This document shows positions 11,676 through 22,313 of a stretch of DNA of 64,000 bases, in pieces. Both the position numbers and the translations under genes were made by a program. Below the pieces are notes generated by a model, which was not told where the DNA came from, searched no databases, and saw only the letters and a list, made by a program, of their open reading frames with translations. Within the stretch, counting starts at the first letter, position 1, and every line of letters begins with the position of its first letter. The stretch is from Cristatella mucedo (Eukaryota > Bryozoa > Phylactolaemata > Cristatellidae), in assembly GCA_009760855.2 (NCBI GenBank), contig WPIO01000012.1:7313501-7377500 (forward strand), given 5' to 3'.

Positions 11676-13270
11676 ATATTAGCTGATTTAACAACCTTAA
11701 TAATAATAATAATGCACTTGATAAAGCACCCTCAGAGAACTCAATCTCTTTCTAGGCGCTTTACATTTGCTGCAAAGGGATACGTGATTGAATGGTGAGC
11801 AATAACATGCTTAAAATACAACATGAATAACATGGTTAGGGGTGACATGCACAGGGTCAGCATGCAAATGTGGTTAGTGGCAGCATGCACAGTGTCAGCA
11901 TGCATGAGCACATGAAGGATGAATCACAGGGACCCACTAGATGCTATCCTAAATAGGTGTCTTTTAAGTTTTTTTTAAATGTGGTCAAGTCAGGGGATGT
12001 TCTGACGCAAGTCGGGAGGGAGTTCCAGGCTTTGGGAGCATACGAACTAAATGCATGGTCTCCAAAGGATTTGAGGTTTGTACGAGGTATTTCTAGACTG
12101 TTGGATTCCGAAAAGCAGGTGGTACGATGCTTGGCATCGTGGGGGAGTAGATCTGAGAGATAGGCTGGAGCCGAAGAATGAAGTGACCTAAAAGTGAGCG
12201 ACAAAACTTTGAAGTCAATCCGTTGCTTGACTGGTAGCCAGTGCAGGTCGGCGAGAAGTGGTGTGATGTGGCAACTGCGATGCTCACGACAGACAAGCCA
12301 AGCTGCGGAGTTTTGCACAAGCTGTAGTCCCCTGATTGCATATGCCGGTAGGCCAGTAAGCAGCGAGTTACAGAAATCAAGTCGGGATGTCACAAATGCA
12401 TGGACCAATTTAGACGTGGTATCCTTATCTAAACAAGCCCGAATTTTAGCAATGTTATGTAGCTGAGAGTAGGCAGACTTGATTGTGGAGCTGATGTGGT
12501 CTTCTAACGAGAGGTCTCTTTGGAACATGAGACCTAGATTTCGAGCTGATTCAACAGGAGATATGCTGGCAGAGCCAATCTTGAGCGTCAGCCTTTCCAA
12601 TTTCTGAATCACACTGGGTTTGCCCATAACTAGTAAGTTAGTTTTATCATCGTTTAGTTTTAAAAATTTTGCTGCCCTCCATGTGCGGACGTCATCAATA
12701 CATGCAGCAATGCATGCAGTTGAGAGAGTTCGAGGTGCTCGAAGGCTGGGAGGGATCAAAGCAAAGGTACAACTGAGTGTCATCCGCATAGAAGTGAAAG
12801 CCTCGATTGTGCTTGGCAATCACATCAGCAAGAGGCAGAGTATAAACCGTGAAAAGAACCGGACCTAGCACGGAGCCCTGAGGTGCCCCATATTTCAGAG
12901 ATACCTCGGATGATCTTTGTCCATTCACGTCAATACTCTGGAGTCTCCCACTGAGATAGGACCTAAACCATTGCAGAGCAGTGCCAGTGATGCCCAGGCG
13001 AGATGAGAGGTGCTCTAGAAGAACTTTGTGATCGATAGTATTAATAAGCTGCCGAAAGATCGAGCACAACGAGCAGAGACACTCTACGTATGTCTACATT
13101 CCTAAGTAGGTCATTGTACACCCTAAGCAATGCTGACTCTGTAGAGTGATTAGCTCTAAAGCCAGACTGAAACTTACTAGCAAGGTTTGAAGTTTCGATA
13201 TATGAGTTCAGCTGGTCTGCCACGACCCATTCCAGTGTCTTTGATAGGAATGGTAGAAGGGAGACTGGGC
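11676..13270 (-). mobile_element. LINE A (L2/CR1-like), longest copy, ORF broken
   Basis: On the minus strand this copy encodes a non-LTR reverse transcriptase from QSGFRANHSTESALL (near 13170) through IDHKVLLEHL, GAPQGSVLGPVLF and FYADDTQLY (catalytic Asp pair) to the C-terminal LVQNSAA, LHWLPVKQRIDFKVLSLTF and AYLSDLLP blocks. A frameshift at about 13045-13065 (between SAAY and TIDHK) and another near 12715-12740 break the frame. The 3' UTR ends in AAT units at 11697-11712. The first 20 bases (11676-11697) look like the end of a SINE S1. The 5' part (endonuclease, ORF1) is missing. It is probably dead but the youngest A copy here. Confidence 0.88.
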
Positions 13271-13283
13271 GGTAGTTGCTCTC

Positions 13284-13416
13284 ATTTGTATAGCGGCAGA
13301 AGAGCCTTAACGGCTATCACCAACACTTGCAGGTGGCAATAAAAGATTGCAGGATTCGAACCCACGACTTCGATGGTGAAGAGCGAGCACATTACCTCTT
13401 GAGCTATAGCGGCCCT
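13284..13416 (-). mobile_element. SINE S1 copy
   Basis: Minus-strand tRNA-like head with a B-box-like GGATTCGAA complement (gattcgaaccc), then 'tatcgcc..gcaagtg..gtgatagcc' and '..ggctcttctg..ctataca'. It abuts LINE A. A tRNA-like pol III promoter and non-tRNA body define the family. Confidence 0.75.
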
Positions 13417-13883
13417 TCTATCTTAGAAACATCGAGAAATAATATAATTTTAAAATCAAAGACCATGCATATACCACCATAGCTGTCGAAAGGCTCAGCC
13501 ACAACGAATCACCGACCGGCACACTGTTGCTGTGACCGATTGTCCTGGTAAGACTCTTCGTTTTAATACGTTCTCCTGAAAGGTTATCCCCAAGGCATTT
13601 AAATATGTCATTTAAAATAACGCCCTGATCAAAATCCTACTCCTCACTACTTAATAATTCAATACACAATTCAATTTTAAAGATTAACTATAAGAGTACA
13701 TGTTGTAGCTACACACGCGAATTAGCCAATGATCTACCATTTTGACATGACATTCGTAATACGAGCTTAGTAGTACTATAAATATCGCAAGGGTACGACG
13801 TAAGCGTGACGTCGGCGACTTGTATTTACGGGTACAAACGTATATACTATATTTATGTGCATACCAGTATACATAAATCCAAT

Positions 13884-14163
13884 CGGTGACGGAGCCAGGA
13901 TTTAATGTAGGGGCAAGCAATTTTTAGGGGCCAATGCCCAGAAATTTTTTGGGTAGTCGGGTTGGACCTACAATCAATGAAATATTATAGCAAACATTTA
14001 TATTGTTTATTCGACATGAAGTCAGCAGTTGCTCACTGAGTGGGAGTGGAATAAATACATAGTTTCGTCATTGGCGACGGTCGGGGGGGGGGGTGGGGTG
14101 GGTGGGGCGTCGGAATAAGGGGGGGCCCAGGTCGCTGAGCTGCCCCCTCTGGCTCCACCACGG
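13884..14163 (+). mobile_element. G-rich MITE-like repeat, copy 2
   Basis: About 280 bp bounded by imperfect inverted ends: cggtgacggagccag at 13884-13898 and ctggctccaccacgg at 14149-14163, whose complement matches at 13 of 15 positions. It contains a long G-run near 14083-14108. No transposase is present, so it is a non-autonomous DNA-transposon candidate of unknown superfamily. I did not find a convincing target-site duplication. Confidence 0.6.
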
Positions 14164-15027
14164 CGTATAGTGTCACACACAGTGTGCGACCGTGTGCTTA
14201 TAACCGCGATCACTAACAATTCCAAATTTCTGCATGAAAACTAGCTATTCATACTTTCAACAGTGAAGCTGAGATATTTTAAGAGTAAATGACGAGGAAA
14301 TACTGAGATCGGTTCAACCCTCGAATATTTGTTTAGGGTATCCTTCACAAAACAAAACATGCCACAAATGAAAGCTGAACTTTTGACGATTTCCACATCA
14401 CAAGAAAGTATTAGAAACTATAGGGCAAACCGTGTTTAACCCAGAAGTAAACCGAAAGCAACATATCTGCAAATACATTTTTTTACCGATCTCCGAATCA
14501 CACGAGACTTGTGTCCCAACTTGTTGAACGTTGGTAAATTGAGGTGCATGTTTGCATCTTGAGGTATTGCTTATGACTTTTAAACAGCTTCATTTACAGA
14601 CTAATGTGCCTTGTAAATTCCATAACTCGGCCAATACTGCACGGATCAAAGTGACATTTCAAATGTTAGTTAAGCCCTGCTTGCTGGCTACTGCAACAGT
14701 TAATGATTGATTTCGGTTCGATAGGTTTTGCTATAAATGTATTCTAACATCGTTGAACTATATAATCTACTTCAGTGCTCAACTTCTCGGCTACAGTCTT
14801 ACATTTTTTTCTAATGCTAAATAAATAATGTGCTATTTAATAAGTATTCATTGTCTCTGACAGATTAGCCCCTCACGGGTGCGAACATATAGAACTGCAG
14901 CTTCAAGCTGGCTTATAAAGTTCATTAGCAGCTAAGCAGAACGTCGATAGTCAGGAAAAGTCCGGCGTTTGAACCCAGGCAGGGCAGGGGATGCGTCGGC
15001 CAAAGCCAGCAAGAGCGTGTCCGGAGC
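14164..15027. other. Intergenic or 3' region of Mab-21-like gene
   Basis: AT-rich sequence with no recognised gene or repeat. It may hold the 3' UTR, or a downstream exon, of the minus-strand Mab-21-like gene. Confidence 0.45.
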
Positions 15028-16614
15028 TTACCGGCAGAAACACCGAAACGAGTGTACTTCGACACTGAGCACATAAGCATCACCAAGGCGAGCGAATTCG
15101 TCGTGGCGGATTCGGCAATAGAGGTCGACAATCAAGCGCCCGGTGACACGTCGAACGGTGCTGTGCATTATACGAAGAGGAATCGATCGGCGACGGTCGT
15201 CTCTGACGGCTGCGCACGACGAAGCTGCCACTTTTTTCAACAGGGCTGCATACGCTGCGAGCAGCAGCGTCAGCAAACGCTGGCTCCCTTCTCCTCCTTT
15301 CCCGCCACCGTGAGCAGGCGGCGACGAGAGCGACGCCGGCGTCGTCGCAGCAGCCGGCTTCGCCGCCGTCGGCGGCGGCGGTGCAGGCATGGCTGCAGCA
15401 GCAGCGTCGATCCAGTTCCAGGCCGGTCCGTAGTCGATTTTCCCGAGCGACATGAAGAGGCATCGCGCCGTGACGAGTTTGAGCGAGCCGAGTAGCCCGC
15501 CCAGACCGCGGAGGCGCCGGGCTTGCTCGGCGACCGTCGCCAGGCCGTCGCTCGGCTCGTGCTCCAGCAGGTTGCTCGCCGGAGCGAAATAGCTCGGCAG
15601 CCGGCCACTCGACGCGCAGCGCTCGACACACTCGAGGAGCGCGCTCACGCCGCAGCCGCCGGGGGAGGGGTGGAGCTGCAGTGGCAGCTGGGACCACAGC
15701 GGCAGCGCTGCCGGCTCTGCCGCCTCACACAACCAGAACAATATGTTCTTCAGGTAGAACGAGCGAAATGTGGCGCTGCCGCCGTTCTCGGACCGTTTCA
15801 TCAGCAGCTTGACGAGGACGTAGGTGGCCCGCTGCTCGGCCGTCAGGCTCATCGCCAGGCGCCGTTCGGGCAGTGAGAACGACAGGCGCCACTCGAGCGG
15901 CGCATCGGCGCTGCCCGGCTGACCGGTCGGCGTCAGGCAGCAGGGCGTGTCGAGCAGCGAGTGCACCAGCCGCGAGTCGGGCCAGCCGCCGGGCCTTGGG
16001 CGGCCGAGCCAGGCTGCCGCGATGGCGGCTGGCCAGGCGTCGAGCCGAATCGCGTCGACCAGATCCTGGTCATGGATCACGTGGCCGCAGGTGCTGAAGT
16101 CGGTCACCCGCACGGCTGGCCCGTGCACGCTCACCGCCTTGGTGGCCGAACTCTCTTCGGCGGCCACGGTGTAGTAGCGGCACGGTAGGTAGTCGCCGGA
16201 GTAGGACGGGTGTCGGTGGCGCAGCAAGTCGCGCAGGATCGCGTGAGGCACGAGCTTGTAGTAGCGCGGGTCGGCAGAGGCCACCGGCTCGAGCTCGACG
16301 AGGTCGCCGACGACGCCCGACGACGTGCTCCGGAAGCGGTTCGACACCGGAAACATGGAGTCGGAGTCGGGGTGAGTCATGTCGAGGAAGCAGCCGTCCT
16401 CGCCCAGCACCACCGCCTCGGGTAAGGACAGGGCCTCCGCCCGGCTCCCGGTCAGCAGAGTGACGCTAGGAAAGTTGAGCTGACGCTTCAAGAACAGGCT
16501 ACCGGCAGCGTTAGCCGTCGACAGATACCACTCCTTGAACACGATCTCCGGAGGTAGGACGTATCTCGCCAAGACAGACTCGCAGCTTTCGTCTTTGTCG
16601 CTCCAGTACGCCAT
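15028..16614 (-). CDS. Mab-21 / cGAS-like nucleotidyltransferase-fold protein
   Basis: The frame gives 528 residues from the ATG at 16614. Near residues 55-62 is TGSRAEAL, the GS motif of the nucleotidyltransferase fold. At 81-90, HPDSDSMFPV supplies an Asp-x-Asp pair where Mab-21/cGAS proteins bind metal. VHGPAV (163-168), WLGRPRPGGWP (202-212) and EWRLSFSLPE (241-250) are hallmarks of the Mab-21 domain, followed by the helical half (YVLVKLLMKR, FYLKNILFWLCE). Family roles are cyclic-dinucleotide synthesis in cGAS-like receptors or developmental functions in Mab-21 proteins; which applies here is unknown. A third catalytic acid was not identified. Near residues 410-455 is a low-complexity Ala/Pro/Gly insert. 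The gene is far richer in GC than its flanks. The stop TAA overlaps a possible donor (CCG|GTAAGC at 15030-15031), so the protein could continue in another exon. A strong acceptor lies 15 bases before the ATG. Confidence 0.85.
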   Translation of the reverse strand: MAYWSDKDESCESVLARYVLPPEIVFKEWYLSTANAAGSLFLKRQLNFPSVTLLTGSRAEALSLPEAVVLGEDGCFLDMTHPDSDSMFPVSNRFRSTSSGVVGDLVELEPVASADPRYYKLVPHAILRDLLRHRHPSYSGDYLPCRYYTVAAEESSATKAVSVHGPAVRVTDFSTCGHVIHDQDLVDAIRLDAWPAAIAAAWLGRPRPGGWPDSRLVHSLLDTPCCLTPTGQPGSADAPLEWRLSFSLPERRLAMSLTAEQRATYVLVKLLMKRSENGGSATFRSFYLKNILFWLCEAAEPAALPLWSQLPLQLHPSPGGCGVSALLECVERCASSGRLPSYFAPASNLLEHEPSDGLATVAEQARRLRGLGGLLGSLKLVTARCLFMSLGKIDYGPAWNWIDAAAAAMPAPPPPTAAKPAAATTPASLSSPPAHGGGKGGEGSQRLLTLLLAAYAALLKKVAASSCAAVRDDRRRSIPLRIMHSTVRRVTGRLIVDLYCRIRHDEFARLGDAYVLSVEVHSFRCFCR

Positions 16615-16650
16615 GCGAGTGTCGAGAGCCTGAGAAGGCAAAAGGCTAGC
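16615..16650 (-). promoter_or_regulatory. Likely 3' splice acceptor before Mab-21-like start
   Basis: On the minus strand a pyrimidine-rich tract (gccttttgccttctcag) ends in AG at 16631-16630, 15 bases before the ATG at 16614. This suggests a 5' UTR exon further upstream (higher coordinates). The frame also stays open upstream to 16743, so a longer start at 16743 is possible but has no Mab-21 signature. Confidence 0.55.
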
Positions 16651-16743
16651 AGGATAGCAGCCGACGACCGACCGACCGAGGAGGCAGCGGACGAGCAGAT
16701 TTGACCGAGTGACTACATCGACCAGTCCCCCCCATACAAGCAC

Positions 16744-17457
16744 GCATATGTAATGTTATGGAGCACTCGCCTTGCCACGGTGTCGCTGGAAGGACCGGCT
16801 GGGAACAGCCACTTAGCACAGCCGGATAGGCTTACCGTCATCTGTCAGGTCAGGCCGAGAAAAGGCAGCCCACAGTAAAGTTCGACGTGGGCACTCGAGA
16901 ACGACGCTCGTGCAGGCACCTGAGGATGACAACGGCAGCGGTTACTGCTCTGTACACAGTACACTTGTGTTGCACAATAAACTGAGTGCTACTCCGTCGG
17001 AAAGTCGTGTGACGACAGGCATCGCTAGCACGAAACACGACAGCTACAACTAAATCTCGCTGAGTTTCGGCGTCCGTTATGGTGTTGAATTCAAGCACGA
17101 TCTGTTGCAGCCAAGAAGGCGACAATGGGCCCTCAAAAATTAGAACAATATATTACTAATTATATAGTATTTGTACAGCATCCTAAGGAAGCTAAATCTT
17201 TCTTAAGATATGAAAGCAGTTGCTTTAAGCAGCTACGAGCTCTAAATGTATTTTTTACATTAAAATGATAGGCCGAATGTTTGTAGCATTAGTTACCGTG
17301 TGTAGACTGTGAGAGATAAACACTGCGGTTGGGTAGGTAATGGCCTATTTGCTATCTACAAAATTGAGCAACACTTAGAAGCTCCATTGAAGGTAGGTCG
17401 GGAAAATGTGCCTGGACGACCGCCCAATAAAATCGTTTTTCTTCACAAGACTACTCA
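16744..17457. other. Region upstream of Mab-21-like gene
   Basis: Probably contains the 5' UTR exon or promoter of the Mab-21-like gene. I could not fix a TATA box or start site. No repeat was recognised. Confidence 0.4.
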
Positions 17458-17651
17458 TGTGAGCCGTAATGGCTCACTAGGTAAGGTGGTTGCTTTTCAC
17501 GACCTCGGCCCGGAGGTCGTGGGTTCGAATCCTGTGGTGGGCGATCCTGTATCGCCACTGCAAGCAGTGGTGATAGCCGCCAAGGCTCTTCTGTCTCTAT
17601 ACTAAAATGGGCTGTTAAATCGGCTAGTATTTATTTTATTTATTTTTTATG
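17458..17651 (+). mobile_element. SINE S1 copy, well preserved
   Basis: tRNA-like head: A-box-like tggctcactaggtaaggtgg and B box GGTTCGAATCC at 17522-17532. Then the family body gcgatcctgtatcgccactg and gtgatagccgccaaggctctt, ending in TATTTATTTTATTTATTTTTT. The pol III boxes lie inside a non-tRNA body, so this is a SINE and not a tRNA gene. Confidence 0.85.
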
Positions 17652-18504
17652 AAGGGGACGGCTACTCGTTCGATCCCTGACCATTGGACATCTAAGTAAT
17701 AATAATAGTAATAATAGGTCATTTGCATGGCATCCTAACATTACACGTAGTCTTATGCCCCTTGATTCCCAACGGCAAGCAAAGTACTAGGAAATAATAG
17801 TGGAGGGTGGCACCACGCATGACAAGTAGGCAGCCCATGCTAGCCGATCATGCACATACCTGAGCCAATCTGTCAATCTTACCACGAGACTATCTCAGGG
17901 AAGAAGGTGTGCCACTTGTGGGGCTCGTGCATCTATGTAGCTGCTGTGCACACAGGGAATTACATGAAAGAAGTGCTGCAGGCATTCGTTGCACTTTGAA
18001 ACTATTAGCCCTAATCTGCTCAAGTATAGAGAGCCCCGATTTTCGCTGGGTCGACAGTGTCTTTGTGGTGCTGGTGTGAATAAGCCGGGATGTGAGAGCT
18101 TTGTCGAAGCATGCTCAACATGCATCCACTATCCTATCTGCAGCCTGCGGCCTCAGACTTTCACTGGAAGCATTTGTGTGGCAGCCTCTGTCGCCCTAGA
18201 AGTTCGGGTGGGCATGGGAGCAGCACGGCTACTAGGTGTGGCTGGGGAATCCAGCAAGTCTTTTTAGCTTCGGTATGAACCAGATCGGTCAGCCACTTGT
18301 TAGCTGGCCGAGGGAGCCACGTCACGAATTCCCTAAGCTTCTACTTCGACGGTCGGTGTGCACCGTTATGTGTAGTGATAACAGAAAAGTTTTTGCTGTC
18401 CATCAGCATCGCCTTCAACACAGCACACAACACGAGACTCTCGTTGAAGATGTTAATGGTAGTAGCTTGTCAGCTGTAAGGGCATTCATAGCGCTTTCTC
18501 CCAG

Positions 18505-19200
18505 TGGCTTGTAAAAAATTTAACTAGCTCGTTAGTTCTGTCTCGGCTTGATTATTGTAATTCCCTCTTGGCTGGGCTGCCAAAGAAAGCTATTATGGCA
18601 CTACAGCGGACAATGAATATGGCTGCAAGACTGGTCTTCAAGTCCCAGCGGTTTGAGCATGTGTCTCCTTTGCTGAAAGAGCTAGGATGGTTGCCGGTTG
18701 AGCAAAGGATACAGAGCAAAGTTCTTACGCTGACCCACAAGGCCCGCCACGGCTTGGCTCCTTCATACCTAGCTGAACTGCTGCATCAGTTTCAGCCTGT
18801 TCGCGCCCTCAGGTCCAGTGTGGACAATAAATTAGCTGTCCTATTCTTCCGCTTAAAGACAGTTTGGCGACAGAAGCTTTATCTCTGCAGGTCATAGACT
18901 GTAAAACTCGCTTCCACAATTCTTACGCAACGACAACTACTCTCCTACTGCCGACTATGGCACATCCTTTTCAGCGGTCCTGAGCTGCTACTTCTATGCT
19001 ACTCACTACCTCAACTGCTCTCCTGACTCTGCTATGCTTCCCACTTTCTCTTTGTTGCGTGAGACGAAGTCTGTTGGGTACCGAATGCGTACCGAAAGCA
19101 GCTTAGACTGTGAGTTTGCGATACAAAACTCTCCTGCATAACACCCACATGGACTTTATGACTTTGTAGAGTTACAGACGGAGATACATTTCAGCTTGCA
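18505..19200 (+). mobile_element. LINE B 3' fragment
   Basis: It encodes the post-RT part of a LINE ORF2: LVLSRLDYCNSLLAGLPKKA, NMAARLVFKSQRFEHVSPLL, ELGWLPVEQRIQSKVLTLTH, SYLAELLHQF. Then comes the 3' UTR and the tail gagttacagacggagatacatt. The frame is open over 18568-18897 and then lost. 5'-truncated copy. Confidence 0.82.
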
Positions 19201-19975
19201 TTCTGAAAGCTGTTGAAATCCTCGACGGATTTCTCGGTAGGTTAGAACGACCTAACAACTCAGTGGCTACTTGTGCGGTTGGTGACTTCGACACATTCGG
19301 CACTACGGTTGTTTAATGCTAGTTTATTGCTTCTCTTGCAACAAGCTGTAAAGCATCCGGATTGATATTTGACTCACTTAAGGCAACATACAAAATACTT
19401 GATATTATTATGCAGTTGTTTTAGCAGTACCTACTTATAAGAATTTCTTTCTGTTCAAAACTCTTCCTCAGTGCCAGCAATGCCTTAGCAGCCACGATTA
19501 GAAGACACAGCAGAAGGGGGATTCTGATTCAGCAGGGAGTCTTGGGAATATGTAGTGGTGAGGGCTACACACTCTCATCGCCTGACTCAAGTCACAAGTA
19601 GCCACATTATATAGTTGACGGCTACGTTTTATAGCTCTTTTTAGGTAGCACGCACCCTACTTATCCCGAATTAAGAGCATCTGCACAATTTTTTATTTTA
19701 TTTTTGCAGGTCCCATGAATAACTTCGATTTATTTTGATACACCTGCCATTTCCAAAATAAGCATAGGGCAACGGCAGTTTCAATCTCACTTTATAGAGA
19801 ATAGTGTTCAGGCTTTATCCAACAATCTCATGCAATTGGACATGCACGTTTTCATGCAAACTCTCATGCAACCATGCCTATTGCGGCTCGGCCCAGTGAG
19901 CCGAAGTAAACTTTCGAACTGCAACACACTTGCTATTTCTACAATAACCACAGGGCAACTTCAGTTTCAATTCCA

Positions 19976-19978
<3 letters not shown>

Positions 19979-20014
<36 letters not shown>
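19979..20014 (+). repeat. GA dinucleotide microsatellite
   Basis: About 17 uninterrupted GA units. Confidence 0.95.
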
Positions 20015-20017
<3 letters not shown>

Positions 20018-20536
20018 GTGTTTTGGATTAATTCGCCAAATTTCATGCAATCGATCATTCACGTGCTCCGGCTGATGGCCTTCAACCGTCCGGCTCAGCA
20101 AGCGACCACTGGACTTTCGAAATACGATTCACCTGCATTTCAGAAATAAGCAGTGCGAAACAGTGGTTTAAAGTCTTAATTACTACACCCTACCTTGCAA
20201 GGTAACACCATAATTTTTAGTGTCATTCGGCAGCAGCATTCTAATGCAAACGGCATCTCCTGGTCGGGCAAACACTTGCCTATTGACCTTCTCCCAGGGC
20301 TTAGCTTGCTCGGCTAAAAACTAGTCCCTTGACAGTCATTCTTTATATGGATATTCTTGACAGCACTGACTCCACCTAAAATTTATGTTTGTATGTAGTC
20401 CAGATTTTCGCCTCACTCAGGCATGTAATTTACCGTTACATATCGGGTCAGCTTATGCTGGGGTAATAGCTTGAAAGTCAATTATCCTGCTAATGCACAT
20501 ACAAGCATGTATTAGCATGTAACTAGCAAATACCTT

Positions 20537-20566
20537 GTCATGAAGTTCTTTGTCATGAAGTTCTTG
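20537..20566 (+). repeat. 15-bp tandem duplication
   Basis: tgtcatgaagttctt occurs twice head to tail. Confidence 0.85.
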
Positions 20567-21350
20567 GTCAGAATTTATGTTCGATGTATTGCAAAACTTT
20601 TCACCATAAGTAATAGGCCACGAGCAGTTCTGAAAAAGATTACAAAAGGCACAGCAATTCTAGCAATAGTGGTTTGTGCCAAAAGTGTTCATTGGCCTAC
20701 AAATATATCTACCAAAAGTTAATTCTGCCACATGAATAGTTGGGAGATTAGTACTCAACGGAGCGTTTTCATTTGCTAGAGCCATGCCCTCTTCAGTAAA
20801 TCTGCTTCAATAAATCCTTGCATCAACGTTGCAGGATATCCCAGCAGCAGCAACTGACGGCCGCATCACCGTACAATGTGCAGTTAGGCGTGGCCTTTGT
20901 GTCACAGCTTTTATGAGAAAAATTCAATGTCATTGCAGTGCCCGTTCTGAGCGCTTGCTATTTTTTGGTCAGGTTTCCGACCGGCGCCCGGGACCTTATG
21001 CACAGTTTAACGCGTTGACCCAAAGGCATACATGCTTTCTATGCTTTCCCTGAGAATGTCAAAACCTCGCCATCACATGCTGCTGTTCCTTCTTTTCTAT
21101 CGAACCGTACGTGCACGGTGCTAGAAAAGTGCTCACACACAAGAAAAGTGCTCACACACTAATATAAGGTGTACAAATTCCTCGGCCAATCATTAATAGC
21201 TGCTAGTCATTGGAACTGCAGGCCCTAAGTGCCGAACGAGAATCTCTGTGAGGTCATGGAACATCTGTCCCTGCCGCGATGTTAGAACTTTGGCAGCTCG
21301 ATTAAGGCTCCCCGAGGCGTTATTGTTCGTCCAGAGGGCCAAGTCCCACT

Positions 21351-21755
21351 TCAACCGTGGGCTAGCTTGAAAACGCCAAGTCTCAGCTTTGCTATCACGG
21401 TGGCATTCAGGCTTTGTAGAGGCATTTGGTCTCTTGGGACATGATTTGTGAAATTATCGACCCTCTCTTCGAATGGGTGCCTGCGGGAGAGCCCCATTAT
21501 TGCCTTCTCACTCAGCTCAGATCCGGATCGAGTGAAGACAGTACTTGCCTTAACCAAGGAGTAGTAGAAGGTGATCTCAACTACCTCATCTGCAGGTAGC
21601 TGAGGATCGAGAGGCATGTGTAACATCCGTCTGCCGACCAGTGACCACTCACTACAAACGCCATCGCAATCCAACTTTGGTGCTTTTCCTTCAAACGTTA
21701 GCAAGTTCTTAGAAACAGAAAGACCGAGCAGTAAGCCACATTCAACATGTTTCAT
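21351..21755 (-). other. Unidentified 134-codon open frame
   Basis: Opens with MKHVECGLLLGLSVSKNLL and ends in KLRLGVFKLAHG. Its composition is protein-like and it lies outside the recognised repeats, but I know no family for it. It could be an old transposon remnant or chance. Confidence 0.2.
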
Positions 21756-22313
21756 AACGCTAGCCTTGTTAGAGCTTTACTAGGCACTGAACGTTGCCCT
21801 TTCTATGTTCACTGTAAAATGGTCATGACACTTACCTACGAGGCCAAACAATAAAGCTCAAGTGCCAAAAAACACCCGCCCAGCTTTCCTTCTTAGTTCT
21901 AAACTATGCTGGTTGTCGAGGACAAAGTAGATTTTGAGGGCTAACCGTGAAGCTTTGTACGGAACGCTCCGGCAAGCCGCCGTGGAGAGTAGTGATGTAC
22001 CCCTTTCACGAGAAGCCTGAACGTCAGCACAGGAACTGAAAAATCGAGGCGACATTTCAAGCTGGCTGTCACCACCATTACTAGTAAGTACACATCGAAG
22101 CTTGTCGTCCAAACAGTCGGAGGCAATGCCGCGGTTTAAATCATTGCTCTCATGTGCTTGACCAAAGTGTCTGCGAAAGCATTCCTTAGACTAGCAATTC
22201 GTGCGAAATCGCATGAAATTTGGTGGGTAAACCCGGAACACCATTCTCTACAATGTGGACTCAACACCCCAATTACCGGATGCTTATTTTGGACATAGCA
22301 GGTGTATAGCAGT

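Larger units (their letters stand above)
19201..22311. other. Intergenic DNA with one unidentified ORF
   Basis: Contains a GA microsatellite (19979-20014), a 15-bp tandem duplication (20537-20566) and an open frame at 21351-21755 (-). No other gene was recognised. A 5' UTR or first exon of Rubicon could lie here or in the next interval. Confidence 0.45.

Noticed and set aside
15052-16425. Several Arg- or Ala-rich open frames opposite or overlapping the Mab-21-like gene
   Set aside because: They are shadows of the GC-rich coding sequence; only the minus frame carries family motifs.
17458-17560. Possible tRNA gene (A and B boxes, GGTTCGAATCC)
   Set aside because: No full cloverleaf; the same head and non-tRNA body recur many times, so it is SINE S1.
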